Made by a program: the position numbers and the translations under genes
Notes under the pieces: generated by a model
Told to the model about the DNA's origin: nothing
What the model saw: the letters and a program-made list of their open reading frames with translations, nothing else
The model's database searches: none
From: Schaalia radingae
GTDB taxonomy: Bacteria > Actinomycetota > Actinomycetes > Actinomycetales > Actinomycetaceae
Length of the DNA stretch: 64,000 nucleotides
Direction: 5' to 3'
NCBI RefSeq assembly: GCF_900106055.1
Contig: NZ_LT629792.1
Location: 1,302,001 to 1,366,000, forward strand
Shown: positions 9,407 to 17,681 of the stretch, piece after piece
Layout: every line of letters starts with the position of its first letter
Numbering within the stretch: the stretch's first letter is position 1

Positions 9407-9739
9407 ATGATTGCTGTCCTTGGACTGATTGCAGGAATCGTCATTGGATTCATGGTCGATCCCACGATCCCGGTGTGGATTCAGCCATTCCTTCCCGTTG
9501 CCGTTGTCGCTGGGCTTGACGCTCTTTTCGGCGCCGGGCGCGCGTGGCTCGAAGGTGTCTTCTCCGACCGTGTCTTCATCATGTCGTTCTTCTGGAATGT
9601 CCTCGTAGCCTGTCTGTTGGTATTCCTAGGACAGCAGCTCGGCGTCGGATCCGCCATGACGACCGCTGTCGTCGTCGTTCTCGGTATCCGTATCTTCTCC
9701 AACGCCGCGTCCATCCGTCGTCTTATTTTCAAGGCGTAG
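9407..9739 (+). CDS. sbp: Small basic protein Sbp (DUF1290)
   Basis: 110 residues with three hydrophobic helices: MIAVLGLIAGIVIGFMVDP, the segment around VWIQPFLPVAVVAGLDALFG, and FWNVLVACLLVFLGQQLGVG, then a C-terminal AAVVV-rich stretch. The GLDALFGAGRAWLEG block with the downstream FxxxFxxN segment is diagnostic of DUF1290. It starts two bases after the first DUF881 gene, with GGAGG upstream. The protein is an inner-membrane protein of unknown function. Confidence 0.92.
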   Translation: MIAVLGLIAGIVIGFMVDPTIPVWIQPFLPVAVVAGLDALFGAGRAWLEGVFSDRVFIMSFFWNVLVACLLVFLGQQLGVGSAMTTAVVVVLGIRIFSNAASIRRLIFKA

Positions 9740-9749
9740 GTGCACGACA

Positions 9750-10487
9750 ATGGCACGTAATTCTGCGAACAAACCCCAGATATCGCGCGGTTCACGGCTG
9801 CGAGAGGCTCTTTTGGCCAGTCCGAGGCCGATCCATATTCTTCTTGTCGTCATCTGCATGATGCTCGGTATCGCATTGGTAACTCAGGTGCGCGCCCAGC
9901 GTGCCGACCCGCTCGACCAGATGACCGAGCAAGACCTGGTGGTGCTGCTCGATGAGCTGTCTGGACGCGAGGAAACACTGCGCGGCGAGAAGGCTGAGCT
10001 CGAGTCTGAGCTGGCTGACCTGGAGAATGCTGTCTCCCAGCAGCAGGCTGCCGACGAAGCGGCCCGCAAGAGTGTCGAGCAGGCACGTATCAATGCCGGA
10101 ACGGTCCCTGTTGAAGGCGAAGGCCTCACCATGATCGTTACCGATCCGCAGGGAGGTGTCAATGCAGTCCAGTTCGTCATGACCCTTGGGGAACTGCGCA
10201 ACGCCGGAGCTGAAGCTGTGAGCATCAACGGTATCCGTGCCAACGCGCAGACCTGGTTTTCCATGTCGGATGTGGGCATCATCATGAACGGTCAGGTGAT
10301 CCACTCGCCCTACCAGTGGAAAGTGATTGGAGATTCGGACACGATTGCCACTGCACTGGAGATTTCTGCAGGTGCGGCTTGGCAGATGCGTTCCAAGAAT
10401 GCGGACGTGGAGATCATCAAATCCCAGCAAGTCGTGATCGATGAAGTTGCTCCTACTCCGATCCCTCAATATGCGACAGAAAAATAG
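9750..10487 (+). CDS. DUF881 family membrane-anchored protein (second copy)
   Basis: 245 residues: a basic N-terminus, one transmembrane helix (PIHILLVVICMMLGIALVTQV), a marked coiled coil (about residues 60-115, rich in EELSGREETLRGEKAELE-type heptads) and the DUF881 domain with GEGLTMIVTDPQGG, ELRNAGAEAVSINGIR and WKVIGDSDTI. It is a paralogue of the gene at 8592, with the same topology and a longer coiled coil. An AGGTG ribosome site precedes the ATG. In Mycobacterium the equivalent trio is followed by gcvH and garA; here garA follows directly after about 100 bases. Confidence 0.92.
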   Translation: MARNSANKPQISRGSRLREALLASPRPIHILLVVICMMLGIALVTQVRAQRADPLDQMTEQDLVVLLDELSGREETLRGEKAELESELADLENAVSQQQAADEAARKSVEQARINAGTVPVEGEGLTMIVTDPQGGVNAVQFVMTLGELRNAGAEAVSINGIRANAQTWFSMSDVGIIMNGQVIHSPYQWKVIGDSDTIATALEISAGAAWQMRSKNADVEIIKSQQVVIDEVAPTPIPQYATEK

Positions 10488-10593
10488 AGGCGTGACATAA
10501 TTGTTATCAATGAAACAGCAATGCGCCGGCGTACCTTTTTTGCGTACACTGGGGTGCATCTGAATTCCGGTGTACTCGCGGAAGAGGGAAATG

Positions 10594-11031
10594 ATGGAAG
10601 ATCACAGTGACTTTGACCCGACGGCAACCTCGGTCTTCGGCCTGCCAGGCTCGGAGGAAGAAGAGGAAACTGCTCAACCGCTGCCGTTGTCTGCTCGCGA
10701 CCGCGAGGCAGTCGAGGCCCTTCCTGCCGGTTCCGCACTGCTCATCGTTCAGCGTGGCCCGAACTCCGGTGCGCGCTTCCTGCTCGATCCAGGCACAACT
10801 AACGCCGGACGCTCACCCAAGTCGGACATTTTTCTTGACGACGTGACTGTGTCCCGCAAACATTGCCAGTTCATCGCACAGGACGGTGGCTACATTGTCC
10901 GCGATTCAGGCTCCCTGAACGGCACTTATGTCAATCGTGAACGTGTCGATGAGGCACATCTGCAAGAAGGCGATGAAGTCCAGATCGGCAAGTACCGCAT
11001 GACCTACCAGCCGTCCCCGCAGCAGGCATGA
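10594..11031 (+). CDS. garA: FHA-domain protein, GarA/OdhI type
   Basis: A phosphopeptide-binding regulator. In mycobacteria and corynebacteria GarA/OdhI inhibits 2-oxoglutarate dehydrogenase and controls glutamate metabolism under Ser/Thr kinase control. The C-terminal FHA domain shows the GRSPKSDIFLDDVTVSRKHC and GSLNGTYVNRE motifs (conserved Arg, Ser, His, Asn). The N-terminal phosphorylation segment, ETTSVF in GarA, reads TATSVF here, so only the second Thr is kept. ATG codons occur at 10591 and 10594; the AGAGGG ribosome site is better spaced for 10594. The stop overlaps the next gene (ATGA). About 145 residues, close to known GarA. Confidence 0.9.
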   Translation: MEDHSDFDPTATSVFGLPGSEEEEETAQPLPLSARDREAVEALPAGSALLIVQRGPNSGARFLLDPGTTNAGRSPKSDIFLDDVTVSRKHCQFIAQDGGYIVRDSGSLNGTYVNRERVDEAHLQEGDEVQIGKYRMTYQPSPQQA

Positions 11032-11795
11032 ACACTGCCCACGCATACGCACTCGAGGAGAATCCACAACAGGGACAGTGGCCACGTGGCTTGAGTGCAG
11101 AGCCGACAATGGCCATCGGCCAGGTCACAGAAGCTCTGCAAAAAGAGTTCCCCACCGTCTCAGTGTCAAAGATTCGTTTTCTGGAGGATCAGGGACTCAT
11201 CTGTCCGAGCCGTACGAGTGCGGGTTACCGAAAGTTTTCCGAGTCCGACCGTGAGCGACTGCGCTATATCCTGCGGCGCCAGCGCGATTCCTATTCGCCC
11301 CTCAATGCCATTCGCGATGAGCTGCGGGCATTGGACGCCGGCCATGACGTGGATCTTGCTCCGAGCGCACGCATTGTTGCTTCCGATGGGGAAGTAGTTG
11401 TCCCTGCGAACCAGTCAACCATTTCCACGCGTGACTTGGCTGATCTGACAGGCGCCACTGTCGAGACTCTTGAACGCTACACTGCACTCGGATTGATCGC
11501 TCCAGACATTGCTGGCTATTTTCCATCTCGCACGGTTCACGTCGTGCACCTGCTGGTGGCCCTTGAAGCTGAGGGCATGAATGCGAGGATCTTGCGTTCT
11601 GTGCGCACAGGTGCCGAGCGCAGTGCGGATGTGATTGATCAAGTCGTGTCCTCACAGCTGTCACGCCAACGCGCCACCGATCGTGAGCGTGCACACGCAC
11701 GCTCAATGGAATTTGGTGAAAAGCTCGCTGACCTGCACCGGGAACTATTGCGCATTTCATTGTCGAGGCTCAACGGCGACTCACCTTCAAGTTGA
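11028..11795 (+). CDS. MerR-family transcriptional regulator, FtsR-like
   Basis: 255 residues. The N-terminal winged helix-turn-helix reads AIGQVTEALQKEFPTVSVSKIRFLEDQGLI followed by SAGYRKFSESDRERLRYILRRQRD, a typical MerR fold; the rest contains a second DNA-binding-like region (TISTRDLADLTGATVETLERYTALGL) and a helical tail. This two-part layout matches the Rv1828/FtsR group, reported in Corynebacterium to activate ftsZ. The start overlaps garA by four bases. In Mycobacterium a DUF151 bifunctional nuclease gene separates the two MerR genes; none is present here. Confidence 0.87.
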   Translation: MNTAHAYALEENPQQGQWPRGLSAEPTMAIGQVTEALQKEFPTVSVSKIRFLEDQGLICPSRTSAGYRKFSESDRERLRYILRRQRDSYSPLNAIRDELRALDAGHDVDLAPSARIVASDGEVVVPANQSTISTRDLADLTGATVETLERYTALGLIAPDIAGYFPSRTVHVVHLLVALEAEGMNARILRSVRTGAERSADVIDQVVSSQLSRQRATDRERAHARSMEFGEKLADLHRELLRISLSRLNGDSPSS

Positions 11796-11812
11796 ACTTG
11801 AGGCTCGCCGTT
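11772..11812 (+). terminator. Hairpin at the end of the first merR gene, probable terminator
   Basis: AACGGCGA (11772-11779) pairs perfectly with TCGCCGTT (11805-11812), with an inner stem CTTCAAG/CTTGAG around a TTGAA loop. A short T-rich tract (TTTGAATTGTT) follows. The hairpin overlaps the last codons and stop of the gene. It may separate the garA-merR unit from the next merR gene. Confidence 0.5.
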
Positions 11813-11901
11813 TGAATTGTTGACCGACGACCGTTCGGGAATTAGCGTTAGAGAGTACACACAGTGAGCCCATTCAGTGGCTAAGAGTCCGAGGAGCATA
11901 C

Positions 11902-12474
11902 GTGAGCGCGAATCCGGCTGATTCAGTAGCCCCACAACCACGACAGGCCATGCTCTTCGGCGACCCTCTTGAAGGCCTCAACGAAGACGAAACCGGCTAT
12001 CGCGGCCCGGTTGCGTGCTCCGCGGCCGGCATCACCTACCGTCAGCTCGACTACTGGGCTCGCACAGGGTTACTCCAGCCGTCGGTGCGCGCTGCGCGTG
12101 GATCCGGTTCACAGCGCTTGTACTCATTTCGCGACATCCTCGTCCTGAAAGTCGTCAAGAAGCTTCTTGACGCCGGCGTGTCACTCCAGCAAGTCCGCCA
12201 GGCAGTCACGCAGCTCGGTAACCGTGGAATCGATGACCTCGCGTCGATCACGCTGATGAGTGACGGCGCATCCGTGTATGAATGCACGTCATCCGATGAG
12301 GTCATTGACTTGCTCCAAGGCGGACAGGGCGTGTTCGGTATCGCAGTGGGGCGCGTGTGGCGCGAAGTTGAAGGCTCCCTGGCTGAACTGCCAGTCGAGC
12401 GGCGCGACGAAGATGACACGGTTATTGACGATCTAGCTGAACGCCGTCGCCGCAGGCACCGTTCCGTTTCCTAA
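11902..12474 (+). CDS. MerR-family transcriptional regulator (second copy)
   Basis: 190 residues with a central MerR-type helix-turn-helix: CSAAGITYRQLDYWARTGLL and then SQRLYSFRDILVLKVVKKLLDAGVSLQQVRQAV. The C-terminal part (GVFGIAVGRVWREVEGSLAEL) is the small ligand- or dimer-type tail of this group. It matches the Rv1830 position in the mycobacterial garA region, downstream of the first merR gene. The ribosome site is GAGGAGC before the GTG. Effector and targets are unknown. Confidence 0.87.
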   Translation: MSANPADSVAPQPRQAMLFGDPLEGLNEDETGYRGPVACSAAGITYRQLDYWARTGLLQPSVRAARGSGSQRLYSFRDILVLKVVKKLLDAGVSLQQVRQAVTQLGNRGIDDLASITLMSDGASVYECTSSDEVIDLLQGGQGVFGIAVGRVWREVEGSLAELPVERRDEDDTVIDDLAERRRRRHRSVS

Positions 12475-12476
12475 GT

Positions 12477-14978
12477 TCACATCGGAACAACGTTCAACGC
12501 TTCGCGAACCTTCTCGGGCGAGAGCGTTCGGCGCTGCGTAACCGCCACCGCCGAACCAATGAAGCTCACCAGGCCCCATCCGATCAGCGACAGGAGCGGG
12601 GGCACCCACGAGGATCCCACACCCAGAACGCTGGTCTGCAGGCCTCCGGCAAGTTCTCCCAACGGCAGCAGCGCGTTCATTGTAGATAAGGCGTCAGGTG
12701 AATCCTGGTAGGGCATCAGCCCGATGAGGGCAACGACCTGCAATGTGAAGAACAGGAGCGAGACGACACGCCCGATCCGGGCACCGCACACTGCCAATAG
12801 CATCTGGTGGACCAGGACTGCCACAATTGCGCCGACTATGATCAGTGCACCTGTACCAGCGAGACTGACCGGAAAGACCTTGAACAGCAGCGCTACACAG
12901 ATCACGCCCAGCACGGAGATTGCCACTACGCCGGACGGGGCGCGCAGCGAATCAATGACCGCCCGAACTGCACCGACTGGACGAGCCAAGACGCGACCGC
13001 GAAGGCCCGGCATCATCAAGAATGCACCAAACGCACTGATCCAGATCAGGACTGCAGCGGTAAACGGGAAAGCTGTTCCGATGGTGCTCTGCGTCGTGGC
13101 ATCCTGCTCTGTTTGCACCGGACGCATCGCCATGGACACAATCCGAGTGCGTTCCGCATCTGAGTAGACGGGGATTTGCGAGACGCCCTCGTCCAGGCCA
13201 TCCGCGAGCTGGGACGATCCGTCGCGTAGCTGGTCGATGCCTGTGGAAAGCTGATCGGCTCCGTTTCCGAGCTGTCCGAGTCCGTCTGCCAGTTGGCTGG
13301 AGCCGTCAGCCGCTCCCTGGGCTCCCTCGTTGAGCTGGCTAATGCCACCCGAGAAGCGGCCCACTCCAGCCGACAATTGTGCCAAGCCGTCGGCTAGGCG
13401 ATCGGCTCCGGTGACCAGTCCAGGCTGGCCTTCTGTGCCGTCAAATCCGTCCTGGAGCTGATGCACCCCGTTCTGTAGCTGTGTGACGCCCTGAACGAGG
13501 CCTATCGTCGAGTCTGTTCCATTGATGCCATCCGCCATTTGACGCGCTGCACTGGCAAGCTGTTGGGATCCTGTGGCCAGTTGGCTCACCCCTGCGAGTA
13601 AACCATCCGGACCGACAATCTGGGCGATGTACTCGTTGTAGTGGTCAACGAAATGTTGCGCGTCGGCAAGGCCGTCCGCGAATTCGTCACTGGAAATCTT
13701 CGCCAGGAAATCGTCGAGGGCAGCGAGGGAATCGGTTGCAACCGTGGGCAGGCCATCAATGAAAGGCACAATCAACTGCCCAAACTCCTTCATATCGGCA
13801 CAGTATTGTGGGAACGTTTCAGCGGGGCATCGATCGATAAGGCCGAGCAGCGAGCTACGTAGCTCGTTAATGACATCCTGATCGGTCATGATTGGTTCAA
13901 GCCTGCTGAGCACATCGCGCGCATCCCGAGCCACCTGTTTCATCACATCGACAATTTGCTGAAGATCGATGGTGATCGTTGGCAGGTCAGCAGGATCGAA
14001 ATCCTCGGGAATGAGGGCACGGATCGTGTCCAACCCGTTGTCAAGTCGCGCGATACCGTCGGCCAGCTGTTCGGTTCCTTCTGCCAGCTGGAGTGAGCCA
14101 CTGGCCAGCCCCGGCGTCGTACCGTTTCCCAGGATGCCGTCCGCCAGCTGGTCGACGCCGCCGGTCAGACCGGGGGAGGAGGCTGATCCGGCGATTCCGT
14201 CGCGCATCTGGTGGATGCCGCCTGACAGTTGTTCCGCACCGGCATGGAGCTGTCCGATACCGCCCGAAAATCCTGCCACACCGCTCTCCAGTGCTGCCGT
14301 GCCGTCGGCAAGTTGGGCAAGTCCTCCGGCAAGTTCATAGGTGCCATCCGTGCTCTGGTGGACGCCGTCGGCCAGCTGATGGGCACCCTGTCCCAAGGAC
14401 CCGATACCGGAATCGAGTTGCCTGGCTCCGTCTGCAGCTGCTCCCAGCTGGTCTTTCAGCTGGTCGAATCCCAGATAGACACCGTTGAGAACCTGCGTGC
14501 CCAGCGTCTGGCCCAAGGATCGCGCGGCGGCTTCCGTCACCGCATGGGCCAGTTCGTTCATCATAGGTGCAGTCGCATCAGAACTGGTCAGTGAGACAAT
14601 GCCGGGATTTGCGTCAGTTTGCCCGATCGTTGCCACCGCTGTCGAGAAGTTTTCCGGAATGGTCACGATTGCAGCAACGTCACCGTTCTTAATTGCGTCG
14701 TGCGCACTGTTGACCTGCATCAGCTCCCATTGGAACGTTGCGGTTCCATCGTGCGGTTTGAGCAGTTCGGCGGACAGTTGGCGTCCGAAAGGGACAAATT
14801 GGGTTGAGCCGTCGGGCAGCGTCATTTCCGCGCCCTTGTCCAGGTTTACGATCGCCGCTTTCAGGCGTGTAATGTCCGAGCCTGTACTGTTTCCACCGAT
14901 TGACCACATGGACAACGCGGCGAGCAGGATCGGTACGATGACGGCGACCAGCAATAGGCGTGCATCTCGTAATCGCAT
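12477..14978 (-). CDS. YhgE/Pip-type membrane protein with ABC-2-like C-terminus
   Basis: 833 residues. One N-terminal transmembrane helix (about 8-28) is followed by a large extracytoplasmic region with two repeat-rich coiled blocks (about residues 178-316 and 459-600) built from QLADG/QLSGG-type units every 7-11 residues. The C-terminus has about six membrane helices (636-812), which resemble an ABC-2-type permease. This layout is the YhgE/Pip (phage infection protein) family, associated with export or cell-envelope functions. Its ATG follows the MMPL stop with no gap (TAAATG), so the two are one operon. The function is unknown; the family name does not mean phage origin. Confidence 0.85.
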   Translation of the reverse strand: MRLRDARLLLVAVIVPILLAALSMWSIGGNSTGSDITRLKAAIVNLDKGAEMTLPDGSTQFVPFGRQLSAELLKPHDGTATFQWELMQVNSAHDAIKNGDVAAIVTIPENFSTAVATIGQTDANPGIVSLTSSDATAPMMNELAHAVTEAAARSLGQTLGTQVLNGVYLGFDQLKDQLGAAADGARQLDSGIGSLGQGAHQLADGVHQSTDGTYELAGGLAQLADGTAALESGVAGFSGGIGQLHAGAEQLSGGIHQMRDGIAGSASSPGLTGGVDQLADGILGNGTTPGLASGSLQLAEGTEQLADGIARLDNGLDTIRALIPEDFDPADLPTITIDLQQIVDVMKQVARDARDVLSRLEPIMTDQDVINELRSSLLGLIDRCPAETFPQYCADMKEFGQLIVPFIDGLPTVATDSLAALDDFLAKISSDEFADGLADAQHFVDHYNEYIAQIVGPDGLLAGVSQLATGSQQLASAARQMADGINGTDSTIGLVQGVTQLQNGVHQLQDGFDGTEGQPGLVTGADRLADGLAQLSAGVGRFSGGISQLNEGAQGAADGSSQLADGLGQLGNGADQLSTGIDQLRDGSSQLADGLDEGVSQIPVYSDAERTRIVSMAMRPVQTEQDATTQSTIGTAFPFTAAVLIWISAFGAFLMMPGLRGRVLARPVGAVRAVIDSLRAPSGVVAISVLGVICVALLFKVFPVSLAGTGALIIVGAIVAVLVHQMLLAVCGARIGRVVSLLFFTLQVVALIGLMPYQDSPDALSTMNALLPLGELAGGLQTSVLGVGSSWVPPLLSLIGWGLVSFIGSAVAVTQRRTLSPEKVREALNVVPM
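13181..14447 (-). repeat. Degenerate repeats encoding the QLADG units of the YhgE protein
   Basis: The coding region repeats an imperfect unit that encodes QLADG or QLSAG about two dozen times, in two blocks (roughly 14447-14033 and 13604-13181) separated by a non-repetitive helical stretch. The units are diverged at DNA level, so this is protein-level repetition and not a clean tandem repeat. Confidence 0.7.
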
Positions 14979-17645
14979 TTATGCGTCGCCTCCAATCTTT
15001 ACCGTCCGTGTGACCACAAAGCCACTGTTGCCAGCCTGAGGTCCCACAATCAGTGCACCTTCTTGTTCCACTGTCGCACTGATGAGCTGGTCTCGCACCT
15101 GTTCGGTTACCGGGCAGTCCACGAGTACCAGGTTCTTGTCCGACTCTTCAGCATCCGACGCAATCATGTGGGCCCATGAGGCTCGCAACATGATCGGAAT
15201 GTTAGCGCGCATCCAGCTGGATCGATCGCGCGCGTCGTTATCGCGCACCACGATAATTCCCTGGTCAGCGCGGATAAGGCCCGCAGCCGCGCACATGAGT
15301 GTGCGCACCTGGCTGGGTGGCCCGTCCAGTTGGATGACCTCACCGGGCCAGACAATCAGCTCATCGCACGAGGCCACGGTCTGGCCACCCTCGTTAATGC
15401 GGACATCTTCCATGCGCAAGATTGCCGGTCCGTTGACACGTTTCCACTCCATGTGATCGCTGAGGTGATCCATAGCGACGCCCTCGACGTCGACGTGAGG
15501 CACCACCCGGTCCAGTGCGCGCGGAAAACGCCAGGCTCGCTTACCAAGCACCATCATGACCGCTGGAATGAGCGTCATGCGCACGATGAATGCGTCAATA
15601 GCAACGCCAACCGCCAGCGCCAGTGCGATGGGCTGGACGTAGAAGGAACCTGAGGGAATGAATCCGAAGAAAACCGACACCATGATCAGCGCTGCAGCCA
15701 CCACAACAGGTGCGGAGGAGGCGAATCCCTTCTTGACTGCCTGCCGTGCATCCTCGCCGTGAGTCCAGTACTCGCGCATGCGGGTGACGAGGAAGACCTG
15801 GTAGTCCATCGCCAGGCCAAAGAGCACACCCAACGCCATGATCGGCATGAAGCAGATGACCGGCCCGGTATTGGAGATGCGCAGCGGTCCGGTGAACCAT
15901 CCCCACGAGAAGATCATGGACGTGACGCCGAATGCTGCGCCGATCGACAGGAGGTATCCGATCGTTGCGATCAGCGGCACCCACAGTGACCTGAAGACTA
16001 CTGTCAGCACAATCAACGCCAGCCCCACCACCAGTGAGGCAAACGGCACCAGCGCATCCGTCAGGCGAGCGGTCACATCCATTCTGGCGGCAACCATGCC
16101 GGTCACATGAATATCCTCGACGCCCAGTTCACGCTCCCACGTGTCGGCAGCTTCGCGCAGGTTCTCCAGTGCTTTTTCGGTTGCAGGATCGTTCGACGCG
16201 GCCTCGGGGATCGCAATGACGGCAGCAAGGTCAGCGTTCCTGTTCGGGGTGGCTATCTGAATTGACCTGATGCCATCAACCTGTTCAACCCGGTCGGCAA
16301 GTTCATCGACCAGACCGAGCGGGTCCTCAGACTGGATGATGCCACCGATGATCAGCAGGGGAGCGTTGGCTCCGTCTCCGAATTCGTTCGCCACCAGCTC
16401 GTATGTGTCCCGTGCGGGAGTGCCCACCGGCTCGGTTCCATTGTCGGGAAGGGACAGGCGCAGATCTTTGGCAGGAATGACGACGGCGGACAGGAAAACT
16501 AGGACGACAGCGATCGTGATCCACGGGCGGGCAGTGATCACTGATACCCACCATTGGGAAGCACTCTGCTTCGAGTGCTTCGCTGCATGTCTGCGAGTCT
16601 CTTCCTGACCGGAGCGCCGCGATGCGCGTGCGTGGCGTGGGCGCAGTCGCTCACCCATCAAACCCATCAGAGCCGGGATGGCCGTCACCGCAATCACAGC
16701 GGACACGGCCACAGCGGCCGCGGCACATAGACCCATCACTGCCAGGAAGGGGATGCCGGAGACGATCAGACCGCATAGTGCGATCACAACGGTGATGGCG
16801 GCGAAGATTACGGCACCACCTGATGTCGCATTGGCCATCGCAATGGAATCAACGACGTTCCAGCCGTGAGCCAGCTGGGAACGATGGCGGGAGACGATAA
16901 AAAGACAGTAGTCAATGCCGACCGCCAGACCGATCATGATCGCCAGCGTGGGAGTAGTGGTGGAAATGTCCACCCACTGCGCAACAATGAGTACACCTGT
17001 CATCGCGATGCTCACGCCGAGCAGTCCGGTGATCACGGGCAGGACTGCAGGCAGCAGCGCGCGGAAGGTGATCGCAAGGATGATGAGCGCAATGGCCACA
17101 CCAACCAGTTCAAGAGGGGAGAGGGGCACTGATGTTAGCTGGTAGATCTGGCCTCCGACCGATGCCGGCATCCCGGCCTTTGTGCTGTCGGCAGCGACCG
17201 TTTCGATAGTGTCCAGTGCGCCGTCGTCATCTTGCCCGAGCGCCAGGTCAAGTTGGACGTTGATCAGGGCGAATCGTCCGTCCGTACTGATTGTGGGAGT
17301 GCGCAGCAATTCTGACCACGGGTCGGCTGCCTGAGTGACGTGAGGGACGGCGCTCAATTGATCGACGACGCGCTGCACCTGGTCGCGGTGTGTCTCGATG
17401 GGGTGGTCATCAGGAGATTCCACGATGACCTGTGCGGTCAGTCCGGCCAGTTCGGGGAATCGTTCCGAAATAATGTCGAGGCCGTCCTGGGCCTCTGTGC
17501 CGGGAATCTTGAAATCATTGGACAGTTGCGGGCCTGCCTGCCACACCCCGATTCCGCCAATCAGCAGGACAGCAATCCACACGAGGAGCGTGCGGATCCC
17601 GTGGCGCGCGCAGACGGCACCTAACTGACGCAGAAAAGTAGACAC
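14979..17645 (-). CDS. MMPL/RND-family membrane protein with a C-terminal ABC-ATPase-like tail
   Basis: 888 residues. The MMPL core (residues 1-730) has two homologous halves, each with a large loop and about six membrane helices; blocks such as GIDYCLFIVSRHR and GLAMDYQVFLVTRMREYW are the typical proton-relay motifs. Residues 739-888 form an extra domain: ILRMEDVRINEGGQTV and WPGEVIQLDG resemble the start of an ABC ATPase, but the Walker A site reads GPPSQVRTL (no lysine), the Walker B-like LVLVDCP lacks the catalytic Glu, and no LSGGQ signature was found. It would be a non-hydrolysing domain. The start is a GTG with no close ribosome site. It precedes the YhgE gene without spacing. Confidence 0.85.
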   Translation of the reverse strand: MSTFLRQLGAVCARHGIRTLLVWIAVLLIGGIGVWQAGPQLSNDFKIPGTEAQDGLDIISERFPELAGLTAQVIVESPDDHPIETHRDQVQRVVDQLSAVPHVTQAADPWSELLRTPTISTDGRFALINVQLDLALGQDDDGALDTIETVAADSTKAGMPASVGGQIYQLTSVPLSPLELVGVAIALIILAITFRALLPAVLPVITGLLGVSIAMTGVLIVAQWVDISTTTPTLAIMIGLAVGIDYCLFIVSRHRSQLAHGWNVVDSIAMANATSGGAVIFAAITVVIALCGLIVSGIPFLAVMGLCAAAAVAVSAVIAVTAIPALMGLMGERLRPRHARASRRSGQEETRRHAAKHSKQSASQWWVSVITARPWITIAVVLVFLSAVVIPAKDLRLSLPDNGTEPVGTPARDTYELVANEFGDGANAPLLIIGGIIQSEDPLGLVDELADRVEQVDGIRSIQIATPNRNADLAAVIAIPEAASNDPATEKALENLREAADTWERELGVEDIHVTGMVAARMDVTARLTDALVPFASLVVGLALIVLTVVFRSLWVPLIATIGYLLSIGAAFGVTSMIFSWGWFTGPLRISNTGPVICFMPIMALGVLFGLAMDYQVFLVTRMREYWTHGEDARQAVKKGFASSAPVVVAAALIMVSVFFGFIPSGSFYVQPIALALAVGVAIDAFIVRMTLIPAVMMVLGKRAWRFPRALDRVVPHVDVEGVAMDHLSDHMEWKRVNGPAILRMEDVRINEGGQTVASCDELIVWPGEVIQLDGPPSQVRTLMCAAAGLIRADQGIIVVRDNDARDRSSWMRANIPIMLRASWAHMIASDAEESDKNLVLVDCPVTEQVRDQLISATVEQEGALIVGPQAGNSGFVVTRTVKIGGDA

Positions 17646-17658
17646 ATTACATTGTCTA
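17639..17658. promoter_or_regulatory. Inverted repeat at the MMPL start, candidate operator
   Basis: TAGACA and TGTCTA (arms of six) flank eight bases and cover the GTG start at 17645. The location suggests a repressor or activator site for the MMPL-YhgE operon, but no regulator gene lies beside it. Confidence 0.35.
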
Positions 17659-17681
17659 ACGTTTGAGGAGCTCCTGCAGTG

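Noticed and set aside
13181..14447. Regular repeats that could suggest a CRISPR array or tandem repeat
   Set aside because: Units are diverged, in frame, and encode QLADG-type residues within the YhgE protein; there are no unique spacers.
12477..14978. Prophage-related gene, because the family is called phage infection protein
   Set aside because: No other phage gene is nearby; the family is a chromosomal membrane protein family and sits in an operon with MMPL.
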